From positions 324,355,956 to 324,419,955 of the forward strand of contig CM060922.1 of assembly GCA_030737875.1 (NCBI GenBank): 64,000 nt of DNA, read 5' to 3'. The position numbers were made by a program, and so were the translations under genes. Below the pieces are notes generated by a model. The model saw nothing but the letters and a program-made list of their open reading frames with translations. It searched no databases and was not told the origin of the DNA. Position 1 is the stretch's first letter. Every line of letters begins with the position of its first letter. Positions 34,194 to 44,603 of the stretch are shown here, one piece after another. This DNA comes from Allium sativum (taxonomy: Eukaryota > Streptophyta > Magnoliopsida > Asparagales > Amaryllidaceae).

Positions 34194-35862
34194 TGTTGAA
34201 GAGAAGAGTCTTGTAGTTGATGATCATAGCACGACTTTAATTAGCGTAGCTTTGTGTATAGCGTTAATTCGCGAGCCTCACACCCCGGTGTTAACCCCGT
34301 TGTTAACGCGGTTCAGTAATACGTCGACCGTCCAATGAAGCAATCGACCGCGCTTCATAATGTCGGATCGGTCAATCGCATTGTACGCGAATGGTCGGTC
34401 AATGGCACCAGAGCCCGGTCAGTTACGTACAAATGAAATATAATGTAACCGGTCGGAATCAAGCAAAGCGTACCGGATGGTCCATGAACTAGTTTATGTA
34501 GCATACAATCTTATAGTGGGACACGTGTGCTGCACAGATGAAGTACACTTCATAAGTCAGTCCACATTGCTCCACCTCAAGGAATAACGTTGCATATCAG
34601 CACAAAGTGATTCAGTGATTCAATATGAGGCGGTCAGTACTTCAATAATCAAACAGTGAGCATTCACATACAAAATAGCATGGGAATACTGTTCGGTTCC
34701 AGGTGGTTAAAACATGAAGTACAACATGTTTTGCGCAAGGAACAACTTCATGCGTTGATAAGATCATGGCATGTGCAACACTTATATACCAGTCGGTATC
34801 ACGAGGGTGTGAATGGCATATAAAAGGGGAATGGATGCGATCAGTGCGCGAAGACTGGGACCGATCGGTTGTAAGTTGAGTGCATTCAGCGAGCGTTTGT
34901 ATGGCAGAATCAAGACAACATGAAGACCAGGTGACACATATTGGACACCATAGATATTGATCGGTACATATATGAATACACGCTGGATGGTATTTAAGAA
35001 AAGCAGGATGGCTTCAGTGTAATACACGTGGATGGCTTTAGAAGAAAAGGAGGCGCTAAAGGACAAAAGGGACAGTGGCGTAAATATGTGGTAGTGGCAT
35101 GAAAGTATAAAGGTGGCAGCAGGTCAGTATTGAAATGTATAAGGCGGACAACATCAAACATTTTAATAACCGACTGGTGATTCATCTCTATAACCGATCG
35201 GTACCTCGTTTCTATGAACGACCAGTGTCTTAGTTTGCGACCGATCGACCAGTGTCTTGGTTTATGACCGACCGACCGGTACCCGGTGGCATTTCTGTAA
35301 ATATATTACAGACCGACCGGTTCCCTACACCATATATTTTGACCATTCTCCTCACTTCCTCGACACCTATAGAGGTCCAACCCCACTTTAAAAGGAGAGG
35401 AATTTTATGACCCCGAAGGGTTGTCCAACCTCATTCTCAATCATTTCTAATTGTTTTCATCATATCCAAAGATCTCTAATCGAAGATCCGACTCCGAATC
35501 CATCATCGAAATATGGAAATCCAATCAAGGGCTCTAAGAATTCTAGATCTATTCTACCATTTGCTAAGCCTGAAGGATCTCGCCAATTTCTCCAACCATT
35601 TCTATTAGATTAAAAAGTGAAGATTGAGAGATTAAGGATGATCTTAAAAAGAGAATGTTCATGCATTGCAAATGAAAATGTGATAATGGAATCATTCTCA
35701 AAGTGGACGTAGATCTTATAGAGATCGAACCACTATAAAACTTCGTGTTCTTTCTTTTATGCTTTTTATATTTGTGATCGTGTTTCTACACTTTAATCTT
35801 ACAAAATTGGTGAAGTGCTACATTAGCACCTTTGGTGTTGAAGTCGATTTTCAGTTTCAACA
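34194..35862 (+). mobile_element. Tat-like LTR (5' LTR, plus strand)
   Basis: It starts TGTTGAAGAG and ends GTTTCAACA, giving a 7-bp terminal inverted repeat (TGTTGAA/TTCAACA). Its composition differs from its neighbours: it is rich in ACCGATCGGT and GACCGGTCGGT-like words (34320-35300), giving many CG dinucleotides. A TATA-like CTTTAAAAGG lies near 35388. A primer site follows two bases on. The start is inferred from the inverted repeat only. Confidence 0.55.
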
Positions 35863-35864
35863 TT

Positions 35865-35882
35865 TAGCGCCCACCGTGGGGC
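35865..35882 (+). other. Primer-binding site of the Tat-like element
   Basis: TAGCGCCCACCGTGGGGC resembles the TGGCGCCCACCGTGGGGC found just inside 5' LTRs of Tat-lineage Ty3/gypsy elements, with one G to A change. The lineage call is from memory of that motif. Confidence 0.6.
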
Positions 35883-35968
35883 CGCGTTCGCAACTCCTTC
35901 CTTCATACACGACCACAAGGTAGAGCGTCTTGCAATTAAAGTTCTAAACCGCATCCTCCTCTGAAATC

Positions 35969-36061
35969 ATGGAAGAATACAAGAATTCCGCTAGTAAAAC
36001 CATGGTTGAGGCCGATAATGCTACTAATGTAAACACCGATCGGCCACAAAAGAATAAGTGA
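35969..36061 (+). pseudogene. gag-like N-terminal fragment (Tat-like element)
   Basis: An ATG about 90 bases after the primer site opens a 30-codon frame (MEEYKNSASKTM..., ending in KNK) before TGA. Its position and its acidic/Asn-rich start fit a gag N-terminus, but it is too short to prove. No capsid or zinc-knuckle sequence follows. Confidence 0.3.
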
Positions 36062-37453
36062 TAGCGAGGATCAACAAATAATGAGCACGTTAGAATGTAT
36101 ACAAATTGCTGTATGAAGCATATGATTTCCACATGGATACGCACAGTCCATGTTTAAAAGCAGCACAATAAACTTATCATTGGAAAGAACATTGCATCAC
36201 ATAAATCCTAAGAGATGTGATGTTCATGTTGAAATGGCAAGAGGTGTATATAATGCACCTACAATAGAAAGGTCGCATGGACTGAAATATGACACGTTGT
36301 CTACCAAATACAAGTAAGTAGATCGATTGTATTAACTAACGTGTGAGGCACATCATATATAAAATCATTCAGTATATAGGTCTTCATTTTATAACGTGAG
36401 CATTTGCACTTGCACGCCTTTGGACTAAGCAAATACAAATTGGATCCTATTATAGTTACCCTATTGAATGCTCTACATAGTTTCCCTATTTTTGTTCGTG
36501 GCAAGATGTTTATCATAGCATCATTTGGTAATATACATTCTTAAATTAAAAAGGTGCATATTTGGGTTCATTTCCGCAAAATCCCGCTCATTGCATCGAT
36601 TTGATGGGGACTAACTGACTTGCGTGTTATATTGTGAGATGATATGCTTTAATGAAGCAACGTAAGAAATGATGCACTTATAATAGACTATATTTGTGTT
36701 GGGTCATTAACATGTTGAGGATGGTCTGCACTTGCTCACAATGTATGCATTTTGTAAGATTGAGGAACCAACTACGAGTAGCATGTATCAAATGCTGATC
36801 AGCATATAGAGTATATAGGGACTGGTCGGTATTCAAGTATGGATTAACTGTTTGATATGAGAAGTACACATATAGCGTGGCTGTGATAGAATAAAGGAAG
36901 ATGGCTGCATGTAGTACCGATCGGTACAAATGAAAAAGCAATATCCTCAATCATTAAAGCTTGACATGATGGCAACGCATGGAACAACTACGGATACCAC
37001 ATACAAATATTGCTGTGCATTAGGATCAGTTAAGCATATACGTGATATAACCCCTAGTTAAACCAAGCCATTGCAGGAACATGAAGTAAACTACACATAT
37101 GTTGTTGTAAATTCCAAGCCGTTATATGTTACATTGGAAGCCTGCTGATGTGACACGTAGCAATATATGAATGGACCGCATATCACCAAGTTGCAACCCA
37201 TATGCGTTTAGCTCGTTAACTCAAACCGGTTGGTCCATCGCATGATATAGCTGTGCTCATAAATAAATGGCACGACATCAACAAAATATCACAAACTACA
37301 TGATAACATGAATATGTGATTGAACAGATATTTGCGAACAATGTGATTGGTGAGGAAAATATACCTGGGTCGGTTCCAATGTGATAATACACACATAAAA
37401 GACAATGCATATGGGAAGGCTTCACGTTGTACTGGTAATATCAAAAGCACTAG
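36062..37453 (+). mobile_element. Unresolved sequence after the Tat-like gag start
   Basis: I see no protein domain in 1.4 kb. Words such as ACCGATCGGTAC (36915) and GACTGGTCGGTATT (36820) recall the Tat-like LTR, so this may be a rearranged or non-autonomous interior or a decayed second LTR. No PPT was recognised. Confidence 0.3.
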
Positions 37454-38516
37454 TGTAAAGACCCGAAAATCCCCACCCTTTGAATCGACCATAAACCATA
37501 CAGGTCTGAACCAAAGATTGGAAATCTTTGAATACTTTAACTTTGGGAATACAATACATTAGGTCAAATAACAGCAGACTTTTATTACATCATGATAATA
37601 TAACATCAGAGTACAGAATATATCAGAGTACATTGAGAATAATACAGCGGAAGATAATTTACAAAAGATTTAATACAATGTAACGTAAATAACTAAACTG
37701 ATACAGTGGAAGTCTATCAATATTCTGGACACAGCTTTAAGCTTCGATCCAGAATCCTGGTCAATATATCTGCAAAACGAGCTACTCGACTGCCCGTGTG
37801 GAAAAGAGGGCACCCGAGTTTTCAAGTGAAAAAAACTACAGGTCGGTCATGGGACTGGTATGACAAATCTTACTTAACTTATCTAATAATAAGCCTAATC
37901 ACAGGACCACGCCGCTAACGCGGGACGGGTTTACTCCATTGGATTGCCAGTACATAAATAAAGAATCATTAAACAACACAATGCTTTTTAGAAAAATGAA
38001 ACCATTATAAGACTCAAGTCCCATCACACAATGCAACGCAAACCGAAGAATAGAGTTTTACCTTATAATGGTCAAAAGATGCTTGATACGATAAAACGGA
38101 TTTGATATTATTGTTAGTGTATATATGTTTTAAAAATAATTTCAATCATAATGTATCAATCATAGACAGCATAGTACCCCATCCTACTATGTCGCCATAC
38201 TAGTTATACAATCAAAACCGCATGGTGTCGTATTGGAAGTTGGATTTCCATCATGAGTCAAGGCTAGGAACAATCTCCTTACCGATTCGAGACACTCTAG
38301 TAATGTCTCAGGATTCGGACGCTGGCGAACCGTTGGATACAGCAGGGCCGGACCACAAATACTTTAGTGGATTGGCAATTCCTGAACACACGCTTCCCGA
38401 TCCTATTGGACCTATAAATTGGCCATTGGCGACCAATAAAAATAATCCAAGGCGCCTCATAATCCATCAACCACATAAGTAAAATGTCAGGGCTGGTAAG
38501 TCGCTGACACCACTTC
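37454..38516 (-). mobile_element. LARD-like LTR E, first 1.06 kb
   Basis: It starts TGTAAAGACCCG and follows the order of LTRs A and B: AGCGGAA (about 37645), GACTGCCCGT with CACCCGAG (about 37790-37815), GGTCATGGGACTGGTA (about 37846), GACCACGCCG with ACGGGTTT (about 37905-37930), and a block at 38205-38260 matching 45175-45235. No PBS precedes it, so this is the 3' LTR side. Element 3 interrupts it at 38517; the rest lies beyond the window. Confidence 0.7.
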
Positions 38517-40055
38517 TGTAACACCCCTCCGTTAAGGTCACTCACGAAGGGAATGCCTTAACTTTGATGGAGCGTTTTAGTAGACAGAACAAAAATTTAC
38601 AAGACAGATAAAACAGTACTTGAAAAATTTATAACTTTATTACAAACAGAAACCGAAGCAAGTTTGGTTACATCTTTTCAAATCACAATATCAGAATTCA
38701 AGTACAAAAATATCAGTCTTGTACAAAAGCCTTCAAAATGCATAGTTTTTAAAATCATAATCCCCACAGAAGCTGCCATAAGGAGTCAAGCCATACTTTA
38801 AGCACTTTAAGTACTTCAAGCAGAAGAAATCCGGATTAAGCTAAAGTATTCCCTCCTTGGAAACCTGGGGGGGAAACAGAAGAAAAAGGGGCGAAAACAA
38901 GCAAGGTTAGACATAAAGTCTGGCAAGTCCAGTGACTTTCAGCATATGAACAGATAATAATAATTATGACATGAAAATAAAACTGGATGCGAGATAACAA
39001 TAACAGGAGTAGCAGATATACTTAGGTTAAACACAAAAAGAACAGAATGATGTAAGCTACTACTTTTCACCTCTCTGCACCAATACTAGTATAACTGGAT
39101 TAGGTACCACCCCAATGTCTAAACTGAACAGAAACAGGAACAGAATAATTTCCGCAGAAGAGAATGCAAGTAATGGGCCTTTACCACCCCAACAGAAATA
39201 GACGGAAACAGAATGCTAATAATGGGCCTTTACCACCCGAACAGAAGGTACAGAAACAGATTAATCCCTACGGAAACAGAATGTAGAATTAGGTGTACAC
39301 CAGTAAATGGGCCTTTACCACCCGAACAGACGGTACCACGCAGAAACAGACAGGTGTTACCACCCAACAGAAACAGACGATACCAACAGAAACAGACAGG
39401 ACTAAGTGTACCCTAAAACCCTACCCCAAGCGATCGGCTCCCTAATACATAAATACCCTGTGCCAGCCCCACAAAAGGGTGTATCACTCCCCAAAGTGGC
39501 AATCTTTAAATGACACAGACCTATTTACAGATGTCACGGCATCTTACATCCTCAGAGGCAGACCGGGATCCATGCACGCACATGACCCGGTTGGAATGCA
39601 CCATCAACACCCCTCGCCATTATCAGAATGAACCGCTTATAATTAGTTCAGTAAGCGTGCCCGGACCCTACCTACTATTGGGTCAAAGTTTTGATACCAG
39701 AAAGGGTTATTGACTAATATGGGTCCCAAACAACAGATGACACAAGTAATTTCCCTCCTAACCTTGTGTCCCCAGACTAACAGATTTCAGATTAACTTGT
39801 TTACAAGTTCAGACATACAGAGTTCAGATCAACTAGTTCATAGATCAGACAAGTTTTCAGACTAACGGATCAAATATACGGATTTAACAGATTTACAGAT
39901 TTGTCTAACTTTTGTAATTGGGCCTACAGATTCACGAAACGGGTTTGTTAAGTTCATTAGTCCAATTGGTTCAACCCTATCCACCCAAAACGTTTTAGAC
40001 ATCATATTTATCTTAGATTTGTATTAATTAAAAATTAATGTGCAAACCTCTCACA

Positions 40056-40239
40056 TTAGACTGACAATTTGCGGCCACTGGTTAGGCCGGTTGGTTCCGG
40101 GCAGATTTCTGCCGCAAACTGAGTCTAACCTCGGGTTTCAAGCACGTTATGACTAACTTCTCACATTGGAACCTATTGTTTGCGGCCATTGGATGTGCCG
40201 GGCGGTTCCGGGCAGGATTACGCCGCAAACTCATTCTAA
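40056..40239 (-). other. Tandem stem-loop pair, LTR of element 3
   Basis: Copy 1 (40056-40128): TTAGACT/AGTCTAA and TTTGCGGC/GCCGCAAA. Copy 2 (40166-40239): TTGGAA/TTCTAA with one G-T pair, and GTTTGCGGC/GCCGCAAAC. Compared with element 1 (GTTGTGGC/GCCACAAC), both sides of the stem changed together. Confidence 0.7.
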
Positions 40240-40433
40240 CCTCGAGTTAGCCATGTTTCATATTTAGCCAATGCATTCATTCACAGAATATGCTAATATC
40301 AGACTAATCATGCTAATTTTAACAAATTAACTTCTGTACAAGTTATAGCAGATTATTCGAGATTCTAAATTTTGCTCAATTTTAAATCGAGCCTACAGAT
40401 ATTCATACTCAAATTTCAATAATCAGTTTTCAA

Positions 40434-40570
40434 CAGATTTAGCAGATTAGGCAATATAACAGATCTAGCAGATTAGGCAATATAATAGAACTAGCAGATT
40501 AGGCAATATAACAGAACTAGCAGATTAGGCAATATAACAGAACTAGCAGATTAGGTAATATGACAGATTT
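40434..40570. repeat. 26-bp tandem repeats, LTR of element 3
   Basis: About five copies of AGCAGATTAGGCAATATAAC plus a short linker. Confidence 0.88.
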
Positions 40571-41592
40571 AATCATTCCTTAAAGTTTCATAGACATATC
40601 TTGCCTAATTATAAATTTGGCCTAAGTTTGCATGCCTAAATAGTTGTCATCATTCACAATATGATCATATACCCCACGTTTGCATTGAATTTACAAGGCA
40701 CAGATTAGGGTCATAATTTACCATATAACACATGTCCCAAGTTTATTTAAACTTGCCTAGTACAAAATATTCACATATAGATTATACCAATTATAGCCAT
40801 TGATTTCAATGCATGTCATGTATTCAAAAATCTCCCACTTAGGTGTTATTCACATTTAATAGTTATCAAATCTTAATATAGATCTTCACACCTAAGTCAT
40901 ATTCTCTTTTTATCTCAAGTCATGAATCGTTATATAAAAATATACCCAACAATCTAGAACTTTAAATTATAACAGATCTTAATTCAAAATATGTGTTAGG
41001 TCCAATGTCTCAAGTCACATGTAACATACAATGATTCCTCTTCTTCCAATTCACGGAATATGCATAGATCTAAATCTAGTTTACAACATATGTCCTTTCA
41101 GTCACAGATTAGACATGTCCAATTATGCCATCATTCATTATTTGTCCCAAAGTTTAGCGTTTGTGCGTTAATCTCTTATGAGATTTGGCGCAGGCTCGTG
41201 GTAGCCTGGCTATAGAACAGAAAGAAGAAAGAGATACAGAATAAAATAGATCAGAACAGAACATACACAACCTCAAATTCAGATTTACAATCATGTCACA
41301 ATTATAATTAAAGTTTATATCGGAAAATAACTGTACTTGCCTTTCGTGGTTTTAAGAAAGGATAATAAATTGGTGTTGATGCAGAAAGGCTGAATTACTC
41401 TTCTTTAATTGTAGCACTAAACTTTGATTTGAGAGTTGATTTAGCTTTTAATTCTACTCAGGTTGGAAGATGATGCATCAGTACAAGTTTTGATTCCAGT
41501 AGAATAGCGACGCCATTTTTATTTTTTATTTAGAACAGAGACAGAGTATAGACAGAATGGAATTGTGTAGAGAAAATGAGGCTAGGGGGCTG

Positions 41593-41600
41593 TTTAAATA
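41593..41600 (-). promoter_or_regulatory. TATA-like box, 3' LTR of element 3
   Basis: TATTTAAA on the minus strand, placed like the TATA boxes of elements 1 and 2, with the GTCGAC array 83-144 bp upstream. Confidence 0.5.
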
Positions 41601-41682
41601 GGATTAGGCGGACGAATCTAGACAGAAAACGTGACCAGATACATCAGAATGAAACCGTTCAAAAACTGGGTTTCGGGAGCAG

Positions 41683-41744
41683 GTCGACCCCCAGGTCGAC
41701 ACTATGGTCGACCTGGTCTGGCCAGGTCGACCCCCAGGTCGACA
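41683..41744. promoter_or_regulatory. GTCGAC palindrome array (5 sites), element 3
   Basis: Sites at 41683, 41695, 41707 (12-bp spacing), 41726 and 41739. A sixth near 41750 is GTTGAC, a C to T loss. Confidence 0.62.
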
Positions 41745-42038
41745 CTATGGTTGACCTAGTCCATGGGCATGAATTTTCCTGCCCAGCTTGTTCTGGGATT
41801 TTGAATTCGAATTTGAATTCGAATTTTCGAGCTGTTTTCGATTCTGAAATTCTCTGAAATTTCAGAGGGCCATATCTCCCTCATACGGACTCCGTTTCTC
41901 GAAAACTCGGACTCGTTTCCAAGCAGAGTTTCGAGACGAACGCAATGGCGCAACCCGTTTTCCCTTGATTCTTATTATATAATTTAATTATTCTTTGATT
42001 TGTTACTTGTACGATCACAGAAAATACGGGGTGTTACA

Positions 42039-42073
42039 TTCTCCCCTCCTTAAAGGATTTCGTCCCCGAAATC
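42039..42073 (-). other. Polypurine tract and hairpin, element 3
   Basis: A purine run (AAGGAGGGGAGAA on the minus strand) abuts the LTR. GATTTCG (42056-42062) and CGAAATC (42067-42073) form a perfect stem. Confidence 0.82.
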
Positions 42074-43074
42074 TTCAAGTTGAGAAGAATGTGTCCTACC
42101 ATCCAGTCATACATCTACTCAACCATCATCCACAAGCATCCATTTTCCTTAGAAAACTTCTAATGTTGTATGAACGTATGCAAAGGTGTGTGTATATGTT
42201 CCTTATCTAATGCAAAGATCAGGCGGTCCACAGATTCAGTTGACCTCCTTAATGCGAATTATGTTAGTGCCATGAGTCCAACATGTATGCAATTTTCCTA
42301 TTTGATATCATTCTTATATGAGTGACAACCATTCATTCATATGCAACATCCTTGTGATGAGTCAATCATTTTGTATCCACAGAAATTGAAAATGCTCACA
42401 CATCCATATGCAGTATGAGAGTGTTTTCGAGCCGATCTAGTGCCTAGTGTGTATATATGCATCCACGAGAAACCACTAGCAACCACTTGCATCCACTTGC
42501 AACCATCAAACATAACATGTCTCAAACACATATTTACACCCATTGGTTTCTACCTAAAGTTCGAAGATTCGATCGATAGGATACAGTCGAATGATGGAAG
42601 CGAGAACAGATAAAACAAAAACTTGGTTTCCATTAGGCATTGGTTGAGAGAATAATTCCCCTAAGTATCGGTCCCGAAGACCGAAATCAACATCAGATTG
42701 ATACCCAGAGGATTACCCTCTTTAGACAATGTCAAAACTGGAAATCTTAATCTTATCAGAAATATTCAGATACTTACAGACTACTGGTACAGATCAGATC
42801 ACCAAATGATTCTTAGGAAACTAAGCATGATAAAACCCAGAATGTATGCGTCCTACTTGACGCCTAACACAGATATCTCTCAAACCCCAATCTATCACAA
42901 GCAAATGAGTCATAACCCTTATGGGTTTGAGCCTACAGTGGAATCAGAAACAATACTAGTATTAAAGTGTAGAGTATCGGTTACAGAATCAAAATGCCAG
43001 AATCAGAAAGAGTTTCAACTCAAAAATCATATAAAGAAATTAAACCTCCCACAGAAAGTTTTCCTAATTCTATC
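42074..43074 (-). pseudogene. 3' noncoding block and pol relic of element 3
   Basis: 42074-42560 matches the 3' noncoding region of elements 1 and 2. The rest (about 42700-43070) shows weak resemblance to the protease region of element 1 at about 12050-12370. No frame or catalytic motif remains. Confidence 0.55.
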
Positions 43075-43602
43075 CTATCCACTAGCCTCGAGAGTGTTTG
43101 CCTGCCCTCCAGATGTTGGTCCTGCCCTCTGCCCTTGCCCTCTTTTTTTCGGGAAGTCCCCAGTGAAGTGTCTCATCTCACCACAGTTAAAGCAAGTGCC
43201 CTTCCTTTTTCTGCAATCCTTGTTCAGATGAGTCGAGCTTCCACAAGTAAAGCACTTTTTCTCCTTCTTATCTTCAGACTTCTCAGTCTTCTTTTGTGTT
43301 TCCTTTTTGGGCCATGCTTTCTTGTTCTGTGGTTCTTCCTTCTTTGCCTCTTCCTTGCCCTTGTCTTCCTCATGCAGTAGTGCCATGTCCACTAATCTAT
43401 CGTAAGTTGCTCCCATGGGTACATGGGTCATGGCTAGACTGTGTAGTGGCTCGTTCAATCCTTTAACAAGGCGGAGAGCCTTTTCATGCTGAGTGTTGAC
43501 TAAATCCAGTCCGAACCTAGCCAGTTGGTTGAACTGGTTGACATATTCCTTGACCGTCATACTCCCTTACTTAAGAGATAAGAACTTTTCCAGTTGTAGA
43601 CT
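43075..43602 (-). pseudogene. gag: gag C-terminal half, element 3
   Basis: This continues gag in the same frame after a TGA at 43603-43605. It has a second stop (TAA, 43567-43569), then 161 open codons: VKEYVNQFNQLARFGLDLV, GLNEPLHSLAMTHV, a Lys/Glu-rich linker and two knuckles. The first knuckle (CFTCGSSTHLNKDC) is complete CCHC. The second (CFNCGEMRHFTGDF) has lost its last Cys, replaced by Phe. The frame ends at a stop at 43075 shortly after the region equivalent to the pre-protease spacer, so protease is not reached. Confidence 0.87.
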
Positions 43603-44028
43603 TCATTCAGCTTGCGAGAGGAATTTCGTCTCAAACCTTGTTCTGAAATCCATCCATGTTTCAACTGGCCTCTCGGCGTTAGTGACTTTCCACCAATAGG
43701 AAGCTTCGTCCTTGAGTAACCATACCGCCAATTGTACCTTCTGCCTATCGTCTACCTCGAAAATGACGAACAAATCTTTGGTCTCCTTCAGCCAGTTCCT
43801 TGCTGCCACGAAGGATTCAGTTCCACAGAAGTCTTTTCCACCCATAGCCTTGAAGTCTCTACACGTCTTTGCGAAAGCATTTCCACGAGGAGGAGGAGGA
43901 GGAGGTGGTACCGCTGCCACTGGGGGAGGAATATCTGCTGGGCCTGTACCATTGGCCCTAGCCTCTAAGTACCTCCTGAACCAGCCAGGTATTGGCACAC
44001 CCTCTGGAAGGTTAAGATTCCCAGACAT
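43603..44028 (-). pseudogene. gag: gag N-terminal half, element 3
   Basis: It starts at ATG 44026-44028, the same position relative to the PBS as in element 1. It is homologous to element 1 gag (NLPEGVPIPGWFRRYLEAR, poly-Pro stretch, FKAMGGKDFCG, ARNWLKETKDLF, ASYWWKV). Unlike element 1 there is no frameshift. The only breaks in gag are two stops, both explicable by single C to T changes. Element 3 gag may therefore have been intact when it inserted. Confidence 0.88.
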
Positions 44029-44191
44029 GCTGAAACGAAAGAAAAAGGATTCAAAACGGAGAAACGAAAAGATAGATATATGGCTTTCGGGGATTATGTT
44101 TTTCAAAATCAGCTTTATTTTTGAAAATATTTCCTTTCTAAACCTTTTTGAAAATAGTTTTCAAAAACTTTACCCAATCTGGTAACCTTCA

Positions 44192-44203
44192 GCTCCGATA
44201 CCA
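44192..44203 (-). other. Primer-binding site of element 3
   Basis: TGGTATCGGAGC, one base different from the Met-type PBS, two bases inside the 5' LTR. Confidence 0.82.
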
Positions 44204-44205
44204 AG

Positions 44206-44544
44206 TGTAACACCCCACCTCCGTTAAGGTCACTCACAAAGGGAATGCCTTAACTTTAATGGAGCGTTTTAGTAGACAGAACAGAAATTTACACGACAGA
44301 TAAAACAGTACTTGAAAAATTTATAACTTTATTACAAACAGAAACCAAAGCAAGTTTGGTTACATCTTCTCAAATCACAATATCAGAATTCAAGTACGAA
44401 AATATCAGTCTTGTACAAAAGCCTTCAGAACGCATAGTTTTTAAAATCATAATCCCCACAAAAGCTTCCATAAGGAGTCAAGCCATAATTTAAGCACTTT
44501 AAGTACTTCAAGCAGAAGAAATCTGGATTAAGCTAAAGTATTCC
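44206..44544 (-). repeat. 5' LTR fragment of element 3
   Basis: It matches the first 339 bases of 38517-42038, then stops at ATTCC where element A begins. ATTCC is the presumed left target site of element A. Confidence 0.92.
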
Positions 44545-44572
44545 TGTAATGACACGGATTTTGAGCGACTTT

Positions 44573-44603
44573 GGTTATCGACATAAACACGATGTCGATA
44601 ACC
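44573..44603 (-). other. Terminal hairpin of LARD LTR A
   Basis: GGTTATCGACAT and ATGTCGATAACC form a perfect 12-bp stem with a 7-base loop, 28 bases from the LTR end. Counterparts lie at 48055-48085 (one mismatch), 55745-55775 (perfect, different bases) and 60583-60613. Confidence 0.72.

Larger units (their letters stand above)
38517..42038 (-). repeat. 3' LTR of element 3
   Basis: It runs from TGTAACACCCC to GGGGTGTTACA. It is related to the LTRs of elements 1 and 2 in its stem-loop pair, GTCGAC array, U3 block (41904-41950), G-run near 38865 and the AGAC-ATAAA-GTCT hairpin (38909-38921). It has its own repeats, including irregular ACAGAAACAGA / GGGCCTTTACCACCC units at about 39170-39410. 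Confidence 0.9.
38517..44544 (-). mobile_element. Element 3: gag-only Tekay-type element, cut by element A
   Basis: The element has a 3522-bp 3' LTR, polypurine tract, a 2.2-kb interior with a recognisable gag but no RT, RNase H or integrase, a Met-type PBS with one change, and the first 339 bp of the 5' LTR. Element A then inserts at 44545. It sits in LTR E. Loss of pol with retention of gag and cis signals resembles gag-only non-autonomous groups known in plants. The right end and second TSD copy are outside the window. Confidence 0.88.

Noticed and set aside
42698..43231. 177-codon plus-strand frame
   Set aside because: It is the antisense shadow of gag and the protease relic of element 3.
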